A DNA stretch of 64,000 nt from positions 78,066 to 142,065 of the forward strand of contig DBTT01000038.1 of NCBI GenBank assembly GCA_002307185.1, written 5' to 3'. Below the pieces are notes generated by a model. That model was not told the DNA's origin and did not search any database. It saw only the letters and a list, made by a program, of their open reading frames with translations. Source of the stretch: Bacteroidales bacterium UBA1309. GTDB lineage: Bacteria; Bacteroidota; Bacteroidia; Bacteroidales; Dysgonomonadaceae. Below, one piece after another: positions 1 through 8,851 of the stretch. Positions within the stretch are counted from its first letter, which is position 1; every line of letters begins with the position of its first letter. The translations under genes were made by a program, and so were the position numbers.

Positions 1-32
1 TTTAGGGTATGATGTTGCAATTTATTTATAAA

Positions 33-1571
33 CTATTGTTTTTGTTGGATTTCATCTTTGAGGCCTATTTTTGATCGCACTAAATTTGAAACCAACAATT
101 TTTCATTTCGATCCATTGCTATAAAAAAAGAGAGTAACCCAACAGATAGAATTGTTGCAACTGACACGCAAATCAATCTAGCGATGGGGTTCGAGACTAA
201 TAGATAGAGGCAATAGGGTAATATGGGCGATAAAATAAAAACTAAAGCAGATTTGAAAATGACTTTTTCTAAATAATCTTTTAAAGAAAGGTCTATCATT
301 GGCCGAATAAGTAGAATGCGAACCGCCTGTCCAATGATAGCTATAAATAGATGTATCAAAAAAACAGATTCGGGAGAGAAGCCTAATTTTAATGCCACAT
401 AGCTAATAGGGATTATCAACAAGAGCAAACTTCCTAGTATTGACTGGTAAGTTTTGATATTCCCTGTCGCTTTTGCAGCAAAAATGAGTGGATTAGCCAA
501 ACAGTCGATTAAAGAAATGACGAGCATTATCCTTACAAAATTAACCGTATGGTCGGGGACAATTTTTAGCCACCAGGACAATAAATTTTTAGTTTCAAAG
601 AACACTGGCATGGATAATAATAGCAGGAGGAAAAAAGAATATTTTGAACTCGCATAAATCAGCCGGTGCATATTGGCCAAATCGTTTGTAGCATAGCTTT
701 TAGTTATTTGTGGATTGATTGCTGTTTGAAATCCACCAACAAAGCGGGACACAACGCTCTGGACCTGCACGGCAATTCCCCGGGCTGCATTCATGGTGAC
801 GCCAAAAAATATATTTAGAAGTATATTCAACCCTTCTGTGAACATCAGGACAGCCGAATCGCCAAACAAACTCCATCCGGCAAAGGAGGTCATCTCTTTA
901 AACAATTTCTTATCCCATCTGATTCCAATACGAACTTCTTCAAACTGCCGGTAACAATATATTAAATAAATCGTTTGCATTATAAGTTGTACAATTAATA
1001 GCAATACGGCATAAGTAATTAGTTTATCAAAGTCAATCACCTGCAAAGCATAGACTATGATGAGCTTGAAGATCATATCCAGAATCGTGAAATAGGCGAA
1101 AATACTCATCTTTTCATGGGCTATGATGGCTGCTCCATATGGGACATTAATGATAGCTGTCATTGTGCTCAAGACAGAGAAATGAAAAACCCAAAGAGCG
1201 GCATCTAATTTTTGAGGAGGGATTTCCAGGTAGGTTTTGATAAACCAAAAACCAATAATTTCCGCAGTAAGTCCAACTCCCACTGCGATCAGTACATGAA
1301 TCGAAAGGCTCATGCTGAACACGGTTTTGAGCCGGTTCAAATTTCCACGGCCTAATTCAAATGTAATGTACCGGCTTGAAGAGGAGGACATGGCCGAGTT
1401 GAGTATCGTTAACATCCCCACGATACCTCCTATGACATTATAAACTCCAAAATCAGCTACGCCTAAAACATTAAGGACAACACGTGAGGTATAGAAACCT
1501 ATCAGCATGCTGAATATCATTCGAAGATAAAGAGCAAAGGTGTTTTTGGCGATTGTTTTGTTTGAAGACAT
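33..1571 (-). CDS. Wzx-like polysaccharide flippase (MATE/PST superfamily)
   Basis: A 512-residue integral membrane protein with about a dozen hydrophobic segments along its whole length and short charged loops. The N-terminus (KNTFALYLRMIFSMLIGFYTSR) and the early GVADFGVYNVIGG stretch are typical of O-antigen/teichoic-acid flippases of the polysaccharide transport family. Such proteins flip undecaprenyl-pyrophosphate-linked oligosaccharides across the inner membrane. It is the last visible gene of a minus-strand operon behind a sugar epimerase (53-bp gap) and a WecA/MraY-type transferase, which fits export of a lipid-linked glycan. The substrate cannot be read from the sequence. A general MATE exporter is the alternative but is unlikely given the neighbours. 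Confidence 0.82.
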   Translation of the reverse strand: MSSNKTIAKNTFALYLRMIFSMLIGFYTSRVVLNVLGVADFGVYNVIGGIVGMLTILNSAMSSSSSRYITFELGRGNLNRLKTVFSMSLSIHVLIAVGVGLTAEIIGFWFIKTYLEIPPQKLDAALWVFHFSVLSTMTAIINVPYGAAIIAHEKMSIFAYFTILDMIFKLIIVYALQVIDFDKLITYAVLLLIVQLIMQTIYLIYCYRQFEEVRIGIRWDKKLFKEMTSFAGWSLFGDSAVLMFTEGLNILLNIFFGVTMNAARGIAVQVQSVVSRFVGGFQTAINPQITKSYATNDLANMHRLIYASSKYSFFLLLLLSMPVFFETKNLLSWWLKIVPDHTVNFVRIMLVISLIDCLANPLIFAAKATGNIKTYQSILGSLLLLIIPISYVALKLGFSPESVFLIHLFIAIIGQAVRILLIRPMIDLSLKDYLEKVIFKSALVFILSPILPYCLYLLVSNPIARLICVSVATILSVGLLSFFIAMDRNEKLLVSNLVRSKIGLKDEIQQKQ

Positions 1572-1624
1572 TCAAGTTTATATAATAAAAAATTTGAAGT
1601 TGGTATGATCTGATATACTCTTCT

Positions 1625-2584
1625 CTATTTTCCAAACTCCGTTTCCAGCGTCCTTCTCAATCCCTCCTCAATGGCAAATGGTGGGACAAATCCGGAATCC
1701 ATGGCCTTGGTTGAATCAAACTGGGTGACTGCACAAAATTTTTTCACGCGCACAGAACTCACGGTAAGTTTCTTCCTTAATATCCATCCCATGGCATCGA
1801 AACAATATCCGCCGAGCATCCCCAGCCAGTAAGGAATATGCGTCGTGGGAATGTGTTTGTTCAAAACCTCCCCCGTGTGGTAAACCAAGTCGTTGGTCGT
1901 GAAATCGGGTTTGTCGACATAATTATAGACATCATAACCAACAGTTTTTTTGCTTGTCAAGAATTCAATAAATGCGACTATATTACCGATGTACGACATC
2001 GACTTTTTGTTATTTCCTTTTCCAATCATCAGGAACTTGCCAGAAGCAATTTGTTTCAGCAAGTTATATACATTGCCTCGGTTGCCTTCTCCAAAGATGA
2101 CGGTGGGGCGAATAATGTTGATATTCCAATCAGAGTGAGATTTATGCCATTCCTGCAACACTTGCTCCGCTTCCCATTTACTTTTCCCATAGTGGTTGAA
2201 GGGGTCTGCCGGGGTATTTTCAGACGGATTTTCTTTGTTTAGCCCATAAATAGCGACAGAACTTGTGAAAATGATTCGCTTTATGCCATTCATTTCCATT
2301 GCTTCCAAGGTGTTCTTTATTCCTTCTACATTGACGTCATAATAAAGGGAGATAGGCGATACGTTGTCTTTATGTTCCGCTGCTAACAATATGACAACTT
2401 CAATGCCTTTTAGGGATGAAATAAGGGAGGGTTTGTCCAAAACATTCGCGATTGTTGTAATGCTATTGTATTTTATGCTCGTCTGTTTATCAATGTTCAA
2501 TATTTGTATGTTTGGGTTCTTGCTTAAAAGGCTGATTAAATTAGTGCCAACGAAACCCGATCCTCCAATTAGTGCAATTTTCAT
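1625..2584 (-). CDS. NAD-dependent nucleotide-sugar epimerase/dehydratase (extended SDR)
   Basis: A 319-residue extended short-chain dehydrogenase/reductase. The Rossmann motif GGSGFVG lies right at the N-terminus and the catalytic YGKSK (Tyr-x3-Lys) is near residue 147. The frame stays open 13 codons further upstream, but that extension has no family counterpart, so I start at the Met (2584) that places the nucleotide-binding loop about eight residues in. The family includes UDP-sugar 4-epimerases and 4-ketoreductases; residues that would fix the substrate are not clear to me. It lies between a polyprenyl-phosphate sugar transferase and a flippase, so it probably makes or edits the first sugar of a lipid-linked glycan. 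An enzyme acting on lipid-linked sugar is also possible. Confidence 0.8.
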   Translation of the reverse strand: MKIALIGGSGFVGTNLISLLSKNPNIQILNIDKQTSIKYNSITTIANVLDKPSLISSLKGIEVVILLAAEHKDNVSPISLYYDVNVEGIKNTLEAMEMNGIKRIIFTSSVAIYGLNKENPSENTPADPFNHYGKSKWEAEQVLQEWHKSHSDWNINIIRPTVIFGEGNRGNVYNLLKQIASGKFLMIGKGNNKKSMSYIGNIVAFIEFLTSKKTVGYDVYNYVDKPDFTTNDLVYHTGEVLNKHIPTTHIPYWLGMLGGYCFDAMGWILRKKLTVSSVRVKKFCAVTQFDSTKAMDSGFVPPFAIEEGLRRTLETEFGK

Positions 2585-2657
2585 TTTGTAATCGATTTGT
2601 GTATATTTTAGTGTAATTTTCAATTGTTTTCCTTACAAACAAGAAGCTGTTGGATTA

Positions 2658-3842
2658 TTACAACTTTACTGTTTGGGGAACTTGAGTTGTTTGAAATTCA
2701 GATTCGATTTCTTTCTGCTTTTGCTTTTCTTCAACAGATCTTCTTCTTGTTATTATCTTTTGCTCTAATTTGTCAAACCAACAATTAAAGGATATCCATA
2801 AGACGACATCTAATAAGAGGACAACATTGTTGCTAATATATTCAACCATAACAATATTGAACAATCCGAACAAAAAAGCCATTAATAATATTAGTAGCAT
2901 TGCTGAATGGTGTGACAAGCCAATTCTGAGGAATTTGTGGTGTATGTGGTTTCTGTCAGGCTTGAAAATCGGTTTTCCATGTCGAAAACGCCACAGCATA
3001 ACTCGGGCAACATCAAATACGGGGATCAAAACAGTAGAGAAAGCAACAACGATCGCTCCTTCAGAAAACGGCATAATTTGTTGGTTGTTAGTTGTATAGC
3101 TGATTGCCATAAACGATATCGAAAATCCCAAAGTCAAGCTCCCTGTGTCTCCCATGAAAATACGGTGCCTCCTGCGTGAAGCCCCAAAAACATTGTAATA
3201 GAAAAAAGGAATCAATATGCCTGCTGTGATGAATGCAAAAATGGCATGGAGCCAAGCATGGTTATATACAAATAACCCACCCAGTGTGATTGACCCTGCG
3301 GTAATCAGCCCCGAGCATAATCCGTCTATGCCGTCAATTAAATTGACCGCATTCATGATTAAAACAACAAGGAATACAGTCAAAGGCATTCCTACCCAAG
3401 GTGAAAGATAAGTGATCTTCATGATGCCATACAAATCGTTGATCCATAGGCCTGAAAGGGGTAATAGGGAAGCGGCAATGATCTGAGCAACAAATTTCCG
3501 TTTATAACTCACTCCAATCAAATCATCTGCAATGCCAACCATGAAAAGCAGCACCAGTCCGCACATCAATAGAAGGAACATCGGAATCAGCGTGGGCGTT
3601 TTATGGTGGAAATCGACGTAGTCAAACTTATAGAGCATCAAAACGGCCAACGTGAGCAGGCAGCATTGTATTGGGGCAAAAGATACACCTCCAAGCCTTG
3701 GTATATGGCCTGTGTGAGTCTTTCTGGGGTCAATGGGATCAAACAAACGCCGTTTGAAAGTGACCAACAAAATATAAGGAATGAGCATTCTTCCTAGCAA
3801 TATAGCTATTGCAAATGAAGCAACAATGAAAAAATAAATCAT
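2658..3842 (-). CDS. WecA/MraY-family undecaprenyl-phosphate glycosyl-1-phosphate transferase
   Basis: A 394-residue polytopic membrane enzyme. Family motifs are visible: ADDLIG (the DDxxG Mg/substrate motif, near residue 106), NAVNLIDGIDGL (near residue 164), MGDTGSL and the HIHHKF loop (near residue 300). These enzymes move a HexNAc-1-phosphate from UDP onto undecaprenyl phosphate and so begin O-antigen, capsule or enterobacterial-common-antigen-like glycans. The C-terminal tail after residue 365 is Lys/Glu/Gln-rich and cytoplasmic. Its start codon overlaps the stop of the upstream HU-like gene by 4 nt (ATGA), implying translational coupling. The MraY cell-wall enzyme itself is unlikely, because the neighbours are glycan genes rather than a murein cluster. 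Confidence 0.85.
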   Translation of the reverse strand: MIYFFIVASFAIAILLGRMLIPYILLVTFKRRLFDPIDPRKTHTGHIPRLGGVSFAPIQCCLLTLAVLMLYKFDYVDFHHKTPTLIPMFLLLMCGLVLLFMVGIADDLIGVSYKRKFVAQIIAASLLPLSGLWINDLYGIMKITYLSPWVGMPLTVFLVVLIMNAVNLIDGIDGLCSGLITAGSITLGGLFVYNHAWLHAIFAFITAGILIPFFYYNVFGASRRRHRIFMGDTGSLTLGFSISFMAISYTTNNQQIMPFSEGAIVVAFSTVLIPVFDVARVMLWRFRHGKPIFKPDRNHIHHKFLRIGLSHHSAMLLILLMAFLFGLFNIVMVEYISNNVVLLLDVVLWISFNCWFDKLEQKIITRRRSVEEKQKQKEIESEFQTTQVPQTVKL

Positions 3843-4117
3843 TTGTCGTTGATTTTTTTGACCAAGTAGGGACTTGGTTTGAATTTAATAGTAACTTTTG
3901 ATTGGACTTTACATGCATAGCCAGTTTGGGGATTCCTACCCATTCTTTCTGAACGTTCATGAGGAGAGAAAACGCCGAAATACTGAAATTTCACAGTACT
4001 TCCTTGTTGAATTACATCAGCCAACAAATTATGGTACTCCTTGATAAAAGTCTTGGCTTCAATGTTTGAACAATTCAAACGCCTTGTTAGCTCTTTTGAA
4101 AACGAGTTTTTGTTCAT
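3839..4117 (-). CDS. HU/IHF-family DNA-binding protein, first gene of the glycan operon
   Basis: A 92-residue basic protein with the HU fold: an N-terminal helical part (FSKELTRRLNCSNIEAK), the central KFQYFGVFSPHERSERMGRNP arm region carrying the GRNPQTG signature, and a C-terminal KFKPSPYLVKKI strand. HU/IHF homologues bind and bend DNA as dimers. Two things are unusual: the protein heads what looks like a polysaccharide operon, and its stop overlaps the start of the WecA-like gene by 4 nt. It could be a local architectural regulator rather than a bulk nucleoid protein; that is inference. I found no clear -7/-33 promoter directly upstream. Confidence 0.82.
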   Translation of the reverse strand: MNKNSFSKELTRRLNCSNIEAKTFIKEYHNLLADVIQQGSTVKFQYFGVFSPHERSERMGRNPQTGYACKVQSKVTIKFKPSPYLVKKINDK

Positions 4118-4568
4118 CGGTTTACGGGTTTAAACAAATAGTTCTGTTTGTGCTAATGAAAAAAGTAAAGCTGCTAAATACTCCTCTTCCTTCTGTAAAG
4201 AATACTTTGTTTAATATCCTAAAAACTCCTCGGAAATAAATTCTTACAGTTGTGATAAGAAATATAGATGAAATTACAAGTGATAATAATCAAAAATTAA
4301 AATAATTTCAAATTAAAACCATAAAAAGATTACACTACATTTTGTCCTATGGAGAAAACAGATAAGTATTGATTATATGCTGCTGCCATGTTTTTTTAGT
4401 TTGCGTTCTAAATGCCATGTAAAGTAAAAGCTTTTCCAGCAAATAAACAAATATTTATATAAAAAAATGCAATTGTATTCTATTTGTAATAATCGTCTTG
4501 CTAAATTTGAAAGCTTAAGAGTCACATTTGGCAATTTAGATTCCGCAATACTTGAAATGCTGTTTTTT
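4118..4568. other. AT-rich intergenic region between divergent HU-like and guaB genes
   Basis: About 450 bases with no open frame that looks like protein in either direction. It must contain the minus-strand promoter of the HU-glycan operon, although I see no good TAnnTTTG match close to the HU start. The right edge carries the guaB promoter. No tRNA, terminator or long repeat is seen. Confidence 0.5.
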
Positions 4569-4600
4569 TTTGGACAAAATGAGTATTATTCCTATCTTTG
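4569..4600 (+). promoter_or_regulatory. Bacteroidota-type promoter of guaB
   Basis: TTTG (4569-4572), a 20-bp spacer, then TATCTTTG (4593-4600), matching TTTG-N19-20-TAnnTTTG. Transcription would begin near 4607. That leaves a leader of about 23 nt before ATG 4630 and excludes the upstream in-frame Met codons. Confidence 0.75.
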
Positions 4601-4629
4601 CAAAATTTTATTCCAAAAAAGCTTACAGT

Positions 4630-6135
4630 ATGGCACATTATTTGAACGACATTTCGAGAACATTTAGCGAGTATTTGTTGATCCCGGGCTTGACTACCCA
4701 TCAATGTACCCTTGCAAATATCTCATTGAGAACACCACTTGTTAAGTACAAAATTGGAGAAAAAGCTTCATTATCATTGAATGTTCCATTTGTATCTGCG
4801 ATAATGCAGTCTGTTTCAGACCACAAAATGGCTATTGCTTTGGCTCGCAATGGTGGGTTTTCTTTCATTTTTGGATCTCAATCAATTGATTCACAGGCTG
4901 ATATGGTTCGAAAAGTGAAGTCATATAAAGCCGGGTTTGTTGTGAGTAATGCCAACTTGACTCCTGATGATACCCTTGGCGATGTACTTGCGCTGAAAGA
5001 AAGATCGGGTCACGGTACAATTGGTATTACAAGCGACGGCACTTCTGATGGGAAACTATTGGGGATTGTTACTGGTCGCGACTATCGTGTCACCCGCGAT
5101 AGCCTTGATCGCAAAGTGAAAGAGTTTATGACTCCTTTTGAAAAATTAGTGACCGGAGATTTTGGAATCAGCATAAGCGAGGCGAATGATATTATTTGGG
5201 ATCACAAACTCAATTGCCTGCCAATAATCGACAAAAATCAAAATTTGAAATATTTCGTTTTCCGAAAAGACTACGAAAACCACAAGGCGAATCCAAACGA
5301 ACTTTCCGACGATAACATGAAACTTCTTGTGGGAGCAGGTATTAATACCCGCGACTACAAGGAACGTGTGCCCAAATTGCTTGAAGCTGGTGTTGATGTC
5401 GTCTGCATTGATTCGTCCGACGGATTTTCAGAATACCAAAAAGACACGATCGGGTATATTAAATCTACATTTGGCGAGCAGGTAAGGGTAGGAGCAGGGA
5501 ATGTTGTTGACCGAGATGGCTTTTTGTATCTGGTGGAGGCTGGTGCTGATTTTGTGAAAGTCGGAGTGGGCGGAGGTTCTATTTGTATCACTCGCGAGCA
5601 AAAGGGCATTGGCCGTGGCCAGGCAACAGCTTTGATCGAAGTTGCGGCAGCGCGAGATGAATATTTTAAAGAAACAGGGATTTATGTGCCTATCTGTTCT
5701 GATGGAGGTATTGTTCAAGACTACCACATGGTGTTGGCATTGGCGATGGGTGCGGACTTTATCATGATGGGACGTTATTTTGCCCGTTTTGATGAAAGCC
5801 CTACGCGCAAACTCATGGTCAATGGAAATTACATGAAAGAATATTGGGGCGAAGGCTCAAACCGTGCCCGGAACTGGCAGCGTTACGATATGGGTGGCAG
5901 CGAACAGTTGAAATTTGAGGAAGGTGTTGACAGCTTTGTGCCTTATGCTGGTAAGCTCAAAGACAACTTGGCCATTACGGTCGGCAAGATCAAGGCTACA
6001 ATGAGCAGTTGCGGGGTGATGGATTTGGACGATTTGAAACAAAATGCCAAAATCACGCTGGTTTCATCCACCAGCATTATTGAAGGTGGAGCGCACGATG
6101 TGGTGGTGAAAGATTCTCGAAGCACCAATAATTAA
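4630..6135 (+). CDS. guaB: IMP dehydrogenase, trichomonad-like type
   Basis: A 501-residue enzyme converting IMP to XMP with NAD, the committed step of GTP synthesis in the cytoplasm. It has an N-terminal part of the TIM barrel, an inserted CBS-pair domain at roughly residues 100-220, then the rest of the barrel with the active-site loop GGGSICITREQKGIGRG. The nucleophilic Cys is residue 319 and the Arg-Tyr pair in NWQRYD is 418-419. Those are the same numbers used for Tritrichomonas foetus IMPDH, so the two proteins appear to align with almost no gaps. Most bacterial enzymes have a GPGSICTTR-type loop instead. The start is set by the promoter just upstream. Convergent with the PspC gene across a shared terminator. 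Confidence 0.93.
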   Translation: MAHYLNDISRTFSEYLLIPGLTTHQCTLANISLRTPLVKYKIGEKASLSLNVPFVSAIMQSVSDHKMAIALARNGGFSFIFGSQSIDSQADMVRKVKSYKAGFVVSNANLTPDDTLGDVLALKERSGHGTIGITSDGTSDGKLLGIVTGRDYRVTRDSLDRKVKEFMTPFEKLVTGDFGISISEANDIIWDHKLNCLPIIDKNQNLKYFVFRKDYENHKANPNELSDDNMKLLVGAGINTRDYKERVPKLLEAGVDVVCIDSSDGFSEYQKDTIGYIKSTFGEQVRVGAGNVVDRDGFLYLVEAGADFVKVGVGGGSICITREQKGIGRGQATALIEVAAARDEYFKETGIYVPICSDGGIVQDYHMVLALAMGADFIMMGRYFARFDESPTRKLMVNGNYMKEYWGEGSNRARNWQRYDMGGSEQLKFEEGVDSFVPYAGKLKDNLAITVGKIKATMSSCGVMDLDDLKQNAKITLVSSTSIIEGGAHDVVVKDSRSTNN

Positions 6136-6162
6136 TTAGGGAGAAGTTTCCTGCATTTCAAT

Positions 6163-6211
6163 AAAACAAGGGTATATATTCGGCGACAGACCGTTTATAT
6201 ACCCTTGTTTT
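6163..6211. terminator. Bidirectional terminator between guaB and the PspC gene
   Basis: A perfect 16-bp inverted repeat, AAAACAAGGGTATATA and its complement, around a 17-nt loop. The A-run on one side and T-run on the other let it stop both converging genes. Confidence 0.85.
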
Positions 6212-6234
6212 AGCTTTAGAAGGTAGATCTACTT

Positions 6235-7692
6235 TCAATTCACATCGAAATCAATATCCCAGTTCTCCGAATTTTTTAGAATATCATCAAGGATAACTGT
6301 TTTTCCTTTGGGGTGTACCACTGTAATTTCAAATATTTCTCTGTCCCAATGGTTCTTCACGGAATATACATGAGGTTTTATGAACACCAATGAATCTCTT
6401 TGCTCAACTTCGAAAACAGCATTTTTCACTTTTTCGTTCGCTAGATTCAAATTGGGCGCAAATGCCTTTTTGTGAATCTTGATTTGCACGGTATTCAATG
6501 TCGTGTCTTCCTCTATGTCAATGTGTGGGATTAAAAACCAAGCTCTGGTGTCGGGAGCTATTTGCTTCAAGTCGCCGTTTGAATGCCGTTTTCTTCCCCA
6601 TTGCATGTCGGTCGCATTTTTGAACTCGTCTGCCAAACGAATATAGACGGTATCGGAAGGTGTGCTTATAGGATAGTCTTTTGTCTCTTTTGCAAACTGT
6701 TTATAATTGGTGGCATACTTCACGCCCAATGTTGCCAAATAAAAGCAAATTATCACCCATACTGTAAACATGACTCCAAGCACGAGGCCATCCTTCTTTT
6801 TGAATCTGCTCAACAGCCTTATAGCCACATAGACGATGAAGACCACAGGAATCACGGAAACAAGTCCCAACGCCCACAAAATGTCAGACGAATTGAAATC
6901 GACGATTTGCAGGAAATCATTTAATGAGGGAAGATTCAGCACAGAGGGAAAAAGGAATCCAAATGCAAACGAAAATATGAATCCAGCTCCCATCAAGAAC
7001 AAGATGACCGCAAGGAATATCTTCAATGCTTTTGCAACGTTGCTGCCTATATTATACTGCTGTTTGATAAGGGGTTGCTTGTTGCCAGTTTCAATGTCCG
7101 ATATGGAAGCGTCTTTCCCGCTCATGGCCAATTTTTCCTGAATGGTTTTTGCTTTGGGAACTACAGCCCACATCACGAAGTATGCAAGAATAAGAAAACC
7201 TCCTATTTCATCTACAAATTTATGTCCAATCACGACTAATAGCACAAAGATAATTCTGACCAAAAATTTGTCAATCTGAAAATAGTTTGCCATACCGCTC
7301 AACACTCCTCCCAAAACGGCGGAATCTTCGTCGCGATAGATCCGTTTGCGGTGGAAAGGTGATTCGTTTTTAGGCGATTCGCCCTTTGTTTCGTCGTTTG
7401 CCGATTCGCTCCTCGCGCTCCTGGACTCTTCATCATCAATGTCAGCGGGCTTTCCCATGATTTCCACCAAATGCTTCACGTCTGCTAACGACACCACTCT
7501 GTCTGTATCGCCAATATCCAGGCGGAGCAATTCACTCATCCGCTCCTCAATGTCGGCGATGATCTCTTTTCCATCTTCTTTTCCGGAGAAATGTTTCTCA
7601 ATATCAGCCAGATATGTTTCCAAAAAGTCGTAAGCTTCTTTTTCGAAGGTAAACGAGTAGCCGGCTACCGAAGCTTTAATTATTTCTTTCAT
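6235..7692 (-). CDS. PspC-domain membrane protein, long form
   Basis: A 485-residue protein. Residues 1-85 form a cytoplasmic segment that pairs with the short PspC protein of the same operon (TFEKEAYDFLETYLADIEKHF, then ADIEERMSELL). Residues about 112-180 are the PspC domain (YRDEDSAVLGGVLSGMANYF followed by two hydrophobic segments). Further membrane spans lie around 225-330, and the last 150 residues are a soluble domain with a beta-rich, adhesin-like composition, probably on the other side of the membrane. PspC proteins belong to phage-shock envelope-stress systems. It is the third gene of an operon behind a PadR regulator (20-bp gap). Its biochemical role is not known to me. Confidence 0.8.
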   Translation of the reverse strand: MKEIIKASVAGYSFTFEKEAYDFLETYLADIEKHFSGKEDGKEIIADIEERMSELLRLDIGDTDRVVSLADVKHLVEIMGKPADIDDEESRSARSESANDETKGESPKNESPFHRKRIYRDEDSAVLGGVLSGMANYFQIDKFLVRIIFVLLVVIGHKFVDEIGGFLILAYFVMWAVVPKAKTIQEKLAMSGKDASISDIETGNKQPLIKQQYNIGSNVAKALKIFLAVILFLMGAGFIFSFAFGFLFPSVLNLPSLNDFLQIVDFNSSDILWALGLVSVIPVVFIVYVAIRLLSRFKKKDGLVLGVMFTVWVIICFYLATLGVKYATNYKQFAKETKDYPISTPSDTVYIRLADEFKNATDMQWGRKRHSNGDLKQIAPDTRAWFLIPHIDIEEDTTLNTVQIKIHKKAFAPNLNLANEKVKNAVFEVEQRDSLVFIKPHVYSVKNHWDREIFEITVVHPKGKTVILDDILKNSENWDIDFDVN

Positions 7693-7712
7693 TTCTTCAA
7701 CTTTTAAAATTG

Positions 7713-8081
7713 TTATCCAACCGAAACTTCTTGTAAAGATTCATTGGTTTTGTTTCGAATGCGATCAATTGTATTTACCAAATCTGCCCACACGCTGTCC
7801 AGCTCAGCCAAGACGGCTTTTCCTTTGTCGGTAATCGAATAGTATTTCCGAGGTGGTCCTTGTGTGGATTCTTCCCATCGGTAGGACAAAAGTCCTTGGT
7901 TTTTTTGCCTTGTCAGTAGAGGATATAGCGTCCCCTCTACTACGATCATCTCCGAATTTTTCAATTCGTTGATAATCACTGATGCGTAAGCATCTCCTTC
8001 TGAAAGAATACTCAGGATACAATATTCGAGAATCCCTTTACGCATCTGTGCCTTTATATTATCTACATTGATTGTTTCCAT
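7713..8081 (-). CDS. PadR-family transcriptional regulator
   Basis: A 122-residue winged-helix repressor. The stretch MRKGILEYCILSILSEGDAY and the wing EGTLYPLLTRQKNQGLL are diagnostic of PadR, as is the GPPRKYYSIT element; a C-terminal helix (WADLVNTIDRIRN) would form the dimer. It lies 7 bp after one PspC gene and 20 bp before another, a known combination in Bacteroidota. It probably represses its own operon: a dyad CATGTA-N8-TACATG lies upstream of the first gene. The ligand or stress signal is unknown. Confidence 0.88.
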   Translation of the reverse strand: METINVDNIKAQMRKGILEYCILSILSEGDAYASVIINELKNSEMIVVEGTLYPLLTRQKNQGLLSYRWEESTQGPPRKYYSITDKGKAVLAELDSVWADLVNTIDRIRNKTNESLQEVSVG

Positions 8082-8088
8082 AGTGTCC

Positions 8089-8667
8089 TTAATTTCTGCT
8101 GTTGTCCGTATAATTTTTGATATTTTCTGCTGTCACAGGAATTCCTCTCATTTCAAGTTTCTTGGCTACCGTATCCGCTTCTTCCATCACCACCCATAGG
8201 ATGATGTAGGCCAAAACTCCCGAACCACCACTGATGACCAAGATGAGAAATATCAGGCGGATGATCGTTGGATCTACATCAAAGTAAGCTGCAATTCCAG
8301 AACACACTCCGGCTATTTTTTTGTCATCCGGGTTTCTGTACAATTTTTTAGATGCTTTCATGTTGTATTGAGTATTTGATTGAGAATAATTATTTGTTGT
8401 TTTTTCTGATTTATTATTTTCTACTTCACCGAGGCAGGAGATTACTGATTCTACAATTTTCAAATCAATGACTTGACGTGGAAATTTGCTCTCTTTTTCG
8501 AATAGTTCAGCAATTCGGAGTTCAATATCTTCCATCACCTCTGCTCTTTCCTTATTGTTTGGCAAAGATTCTTCGAAAGATTTCAGGTAGGCTTCAAGCC
8601 GCGTATAAGCATCGTCTTCGATGGTGAAGACAACCTTACCAATTGTGATGTCTATGACTTTTTTCAT
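8089..8667 (-). CDS. PspC-domain membrane protein, short form
   Basis: A 192-residue protein beginning MKKVIDITIGKVVFTIEDDAY. The frame extends 61 codons upstream, but that part is low-complexity and its counterpart in the longer PspC gene begins at the equivalent Met, so I choose 8667. Residues 1-75 form the cytoplasmic segment shared with the long form, and residues about 105-165 the PspC domain (YRNPDDKKIAGVCSGIAAYF, then VISGGSGVLAYIILWVVM). First gene of the minus-strand PspC-PadR-PspC operon. The two PspC proteins are homologous through the cytoplasmic part, which suggests duplication followed by fusion of the longer one to an extra domain. Confidence 0.82.
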   Translation of the reverse strand: MKKVIDITIGKVVFTIEDDAYTRLEAYLKSFEESLPNNKERAEVMEDIELRIAELFEKESKFPRQVIDLKIVESVISCLGEVENNKSEKTTNNYSQSNTQYNMKASKKLYRNPDDKKIAGVCSGIAAYFDVDPTIIRLIFLILVISGGSGVLAYIILWVVMEEADTVAKKLEMRGIPVTAENIKNYTDNSRN

Positions 8668-8806
8668 GCGATTAATTTTTTTTGCTTTTGGGTTGTTTGC
8701 AACTAGGCTTATTTTTACAATAATAAATTCTACAATTTTACAAATATCATGCATGGTATCATACCCACTGTTTATAATATCTTCCAATGCCTTGATTTTG
8801 GTAATG

Positions 8807-8851
8807 CAAACATAGATATAAAATTCAGTATCATGTATAACATAGTACATG
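8807..8851 (-). promoter_or_regulatory. Candidate PadR operator and -7 box of the pspC-padR operon
   Basis: On the minus strand TATGTTTG (8814-8807) fits the -7 consensus. Eighteen bases upstream lies the inverted repeat CATGTA-N8-TACATG (8832-8851), where a -33 element would sit. PadR proteins are known to bind ATGT/ACAT dyads, so autorepression is plausible. No clear -33 TTG is present. Confidence 0.45.

Noticed and set aside
4552..4629. N-terminal extension of IMP dehydrogenase
   Set aside because: It overlaps the guaB promoter, and the shorter start gives catalytic residues their known family numbering.
8668..8850. N-terminal extension of the short PspC protein
   Set aside because: The extra 61 residues are low-complexity, overlap the -7 box and candidate operator, and are absent from the paralogous PspC protein.
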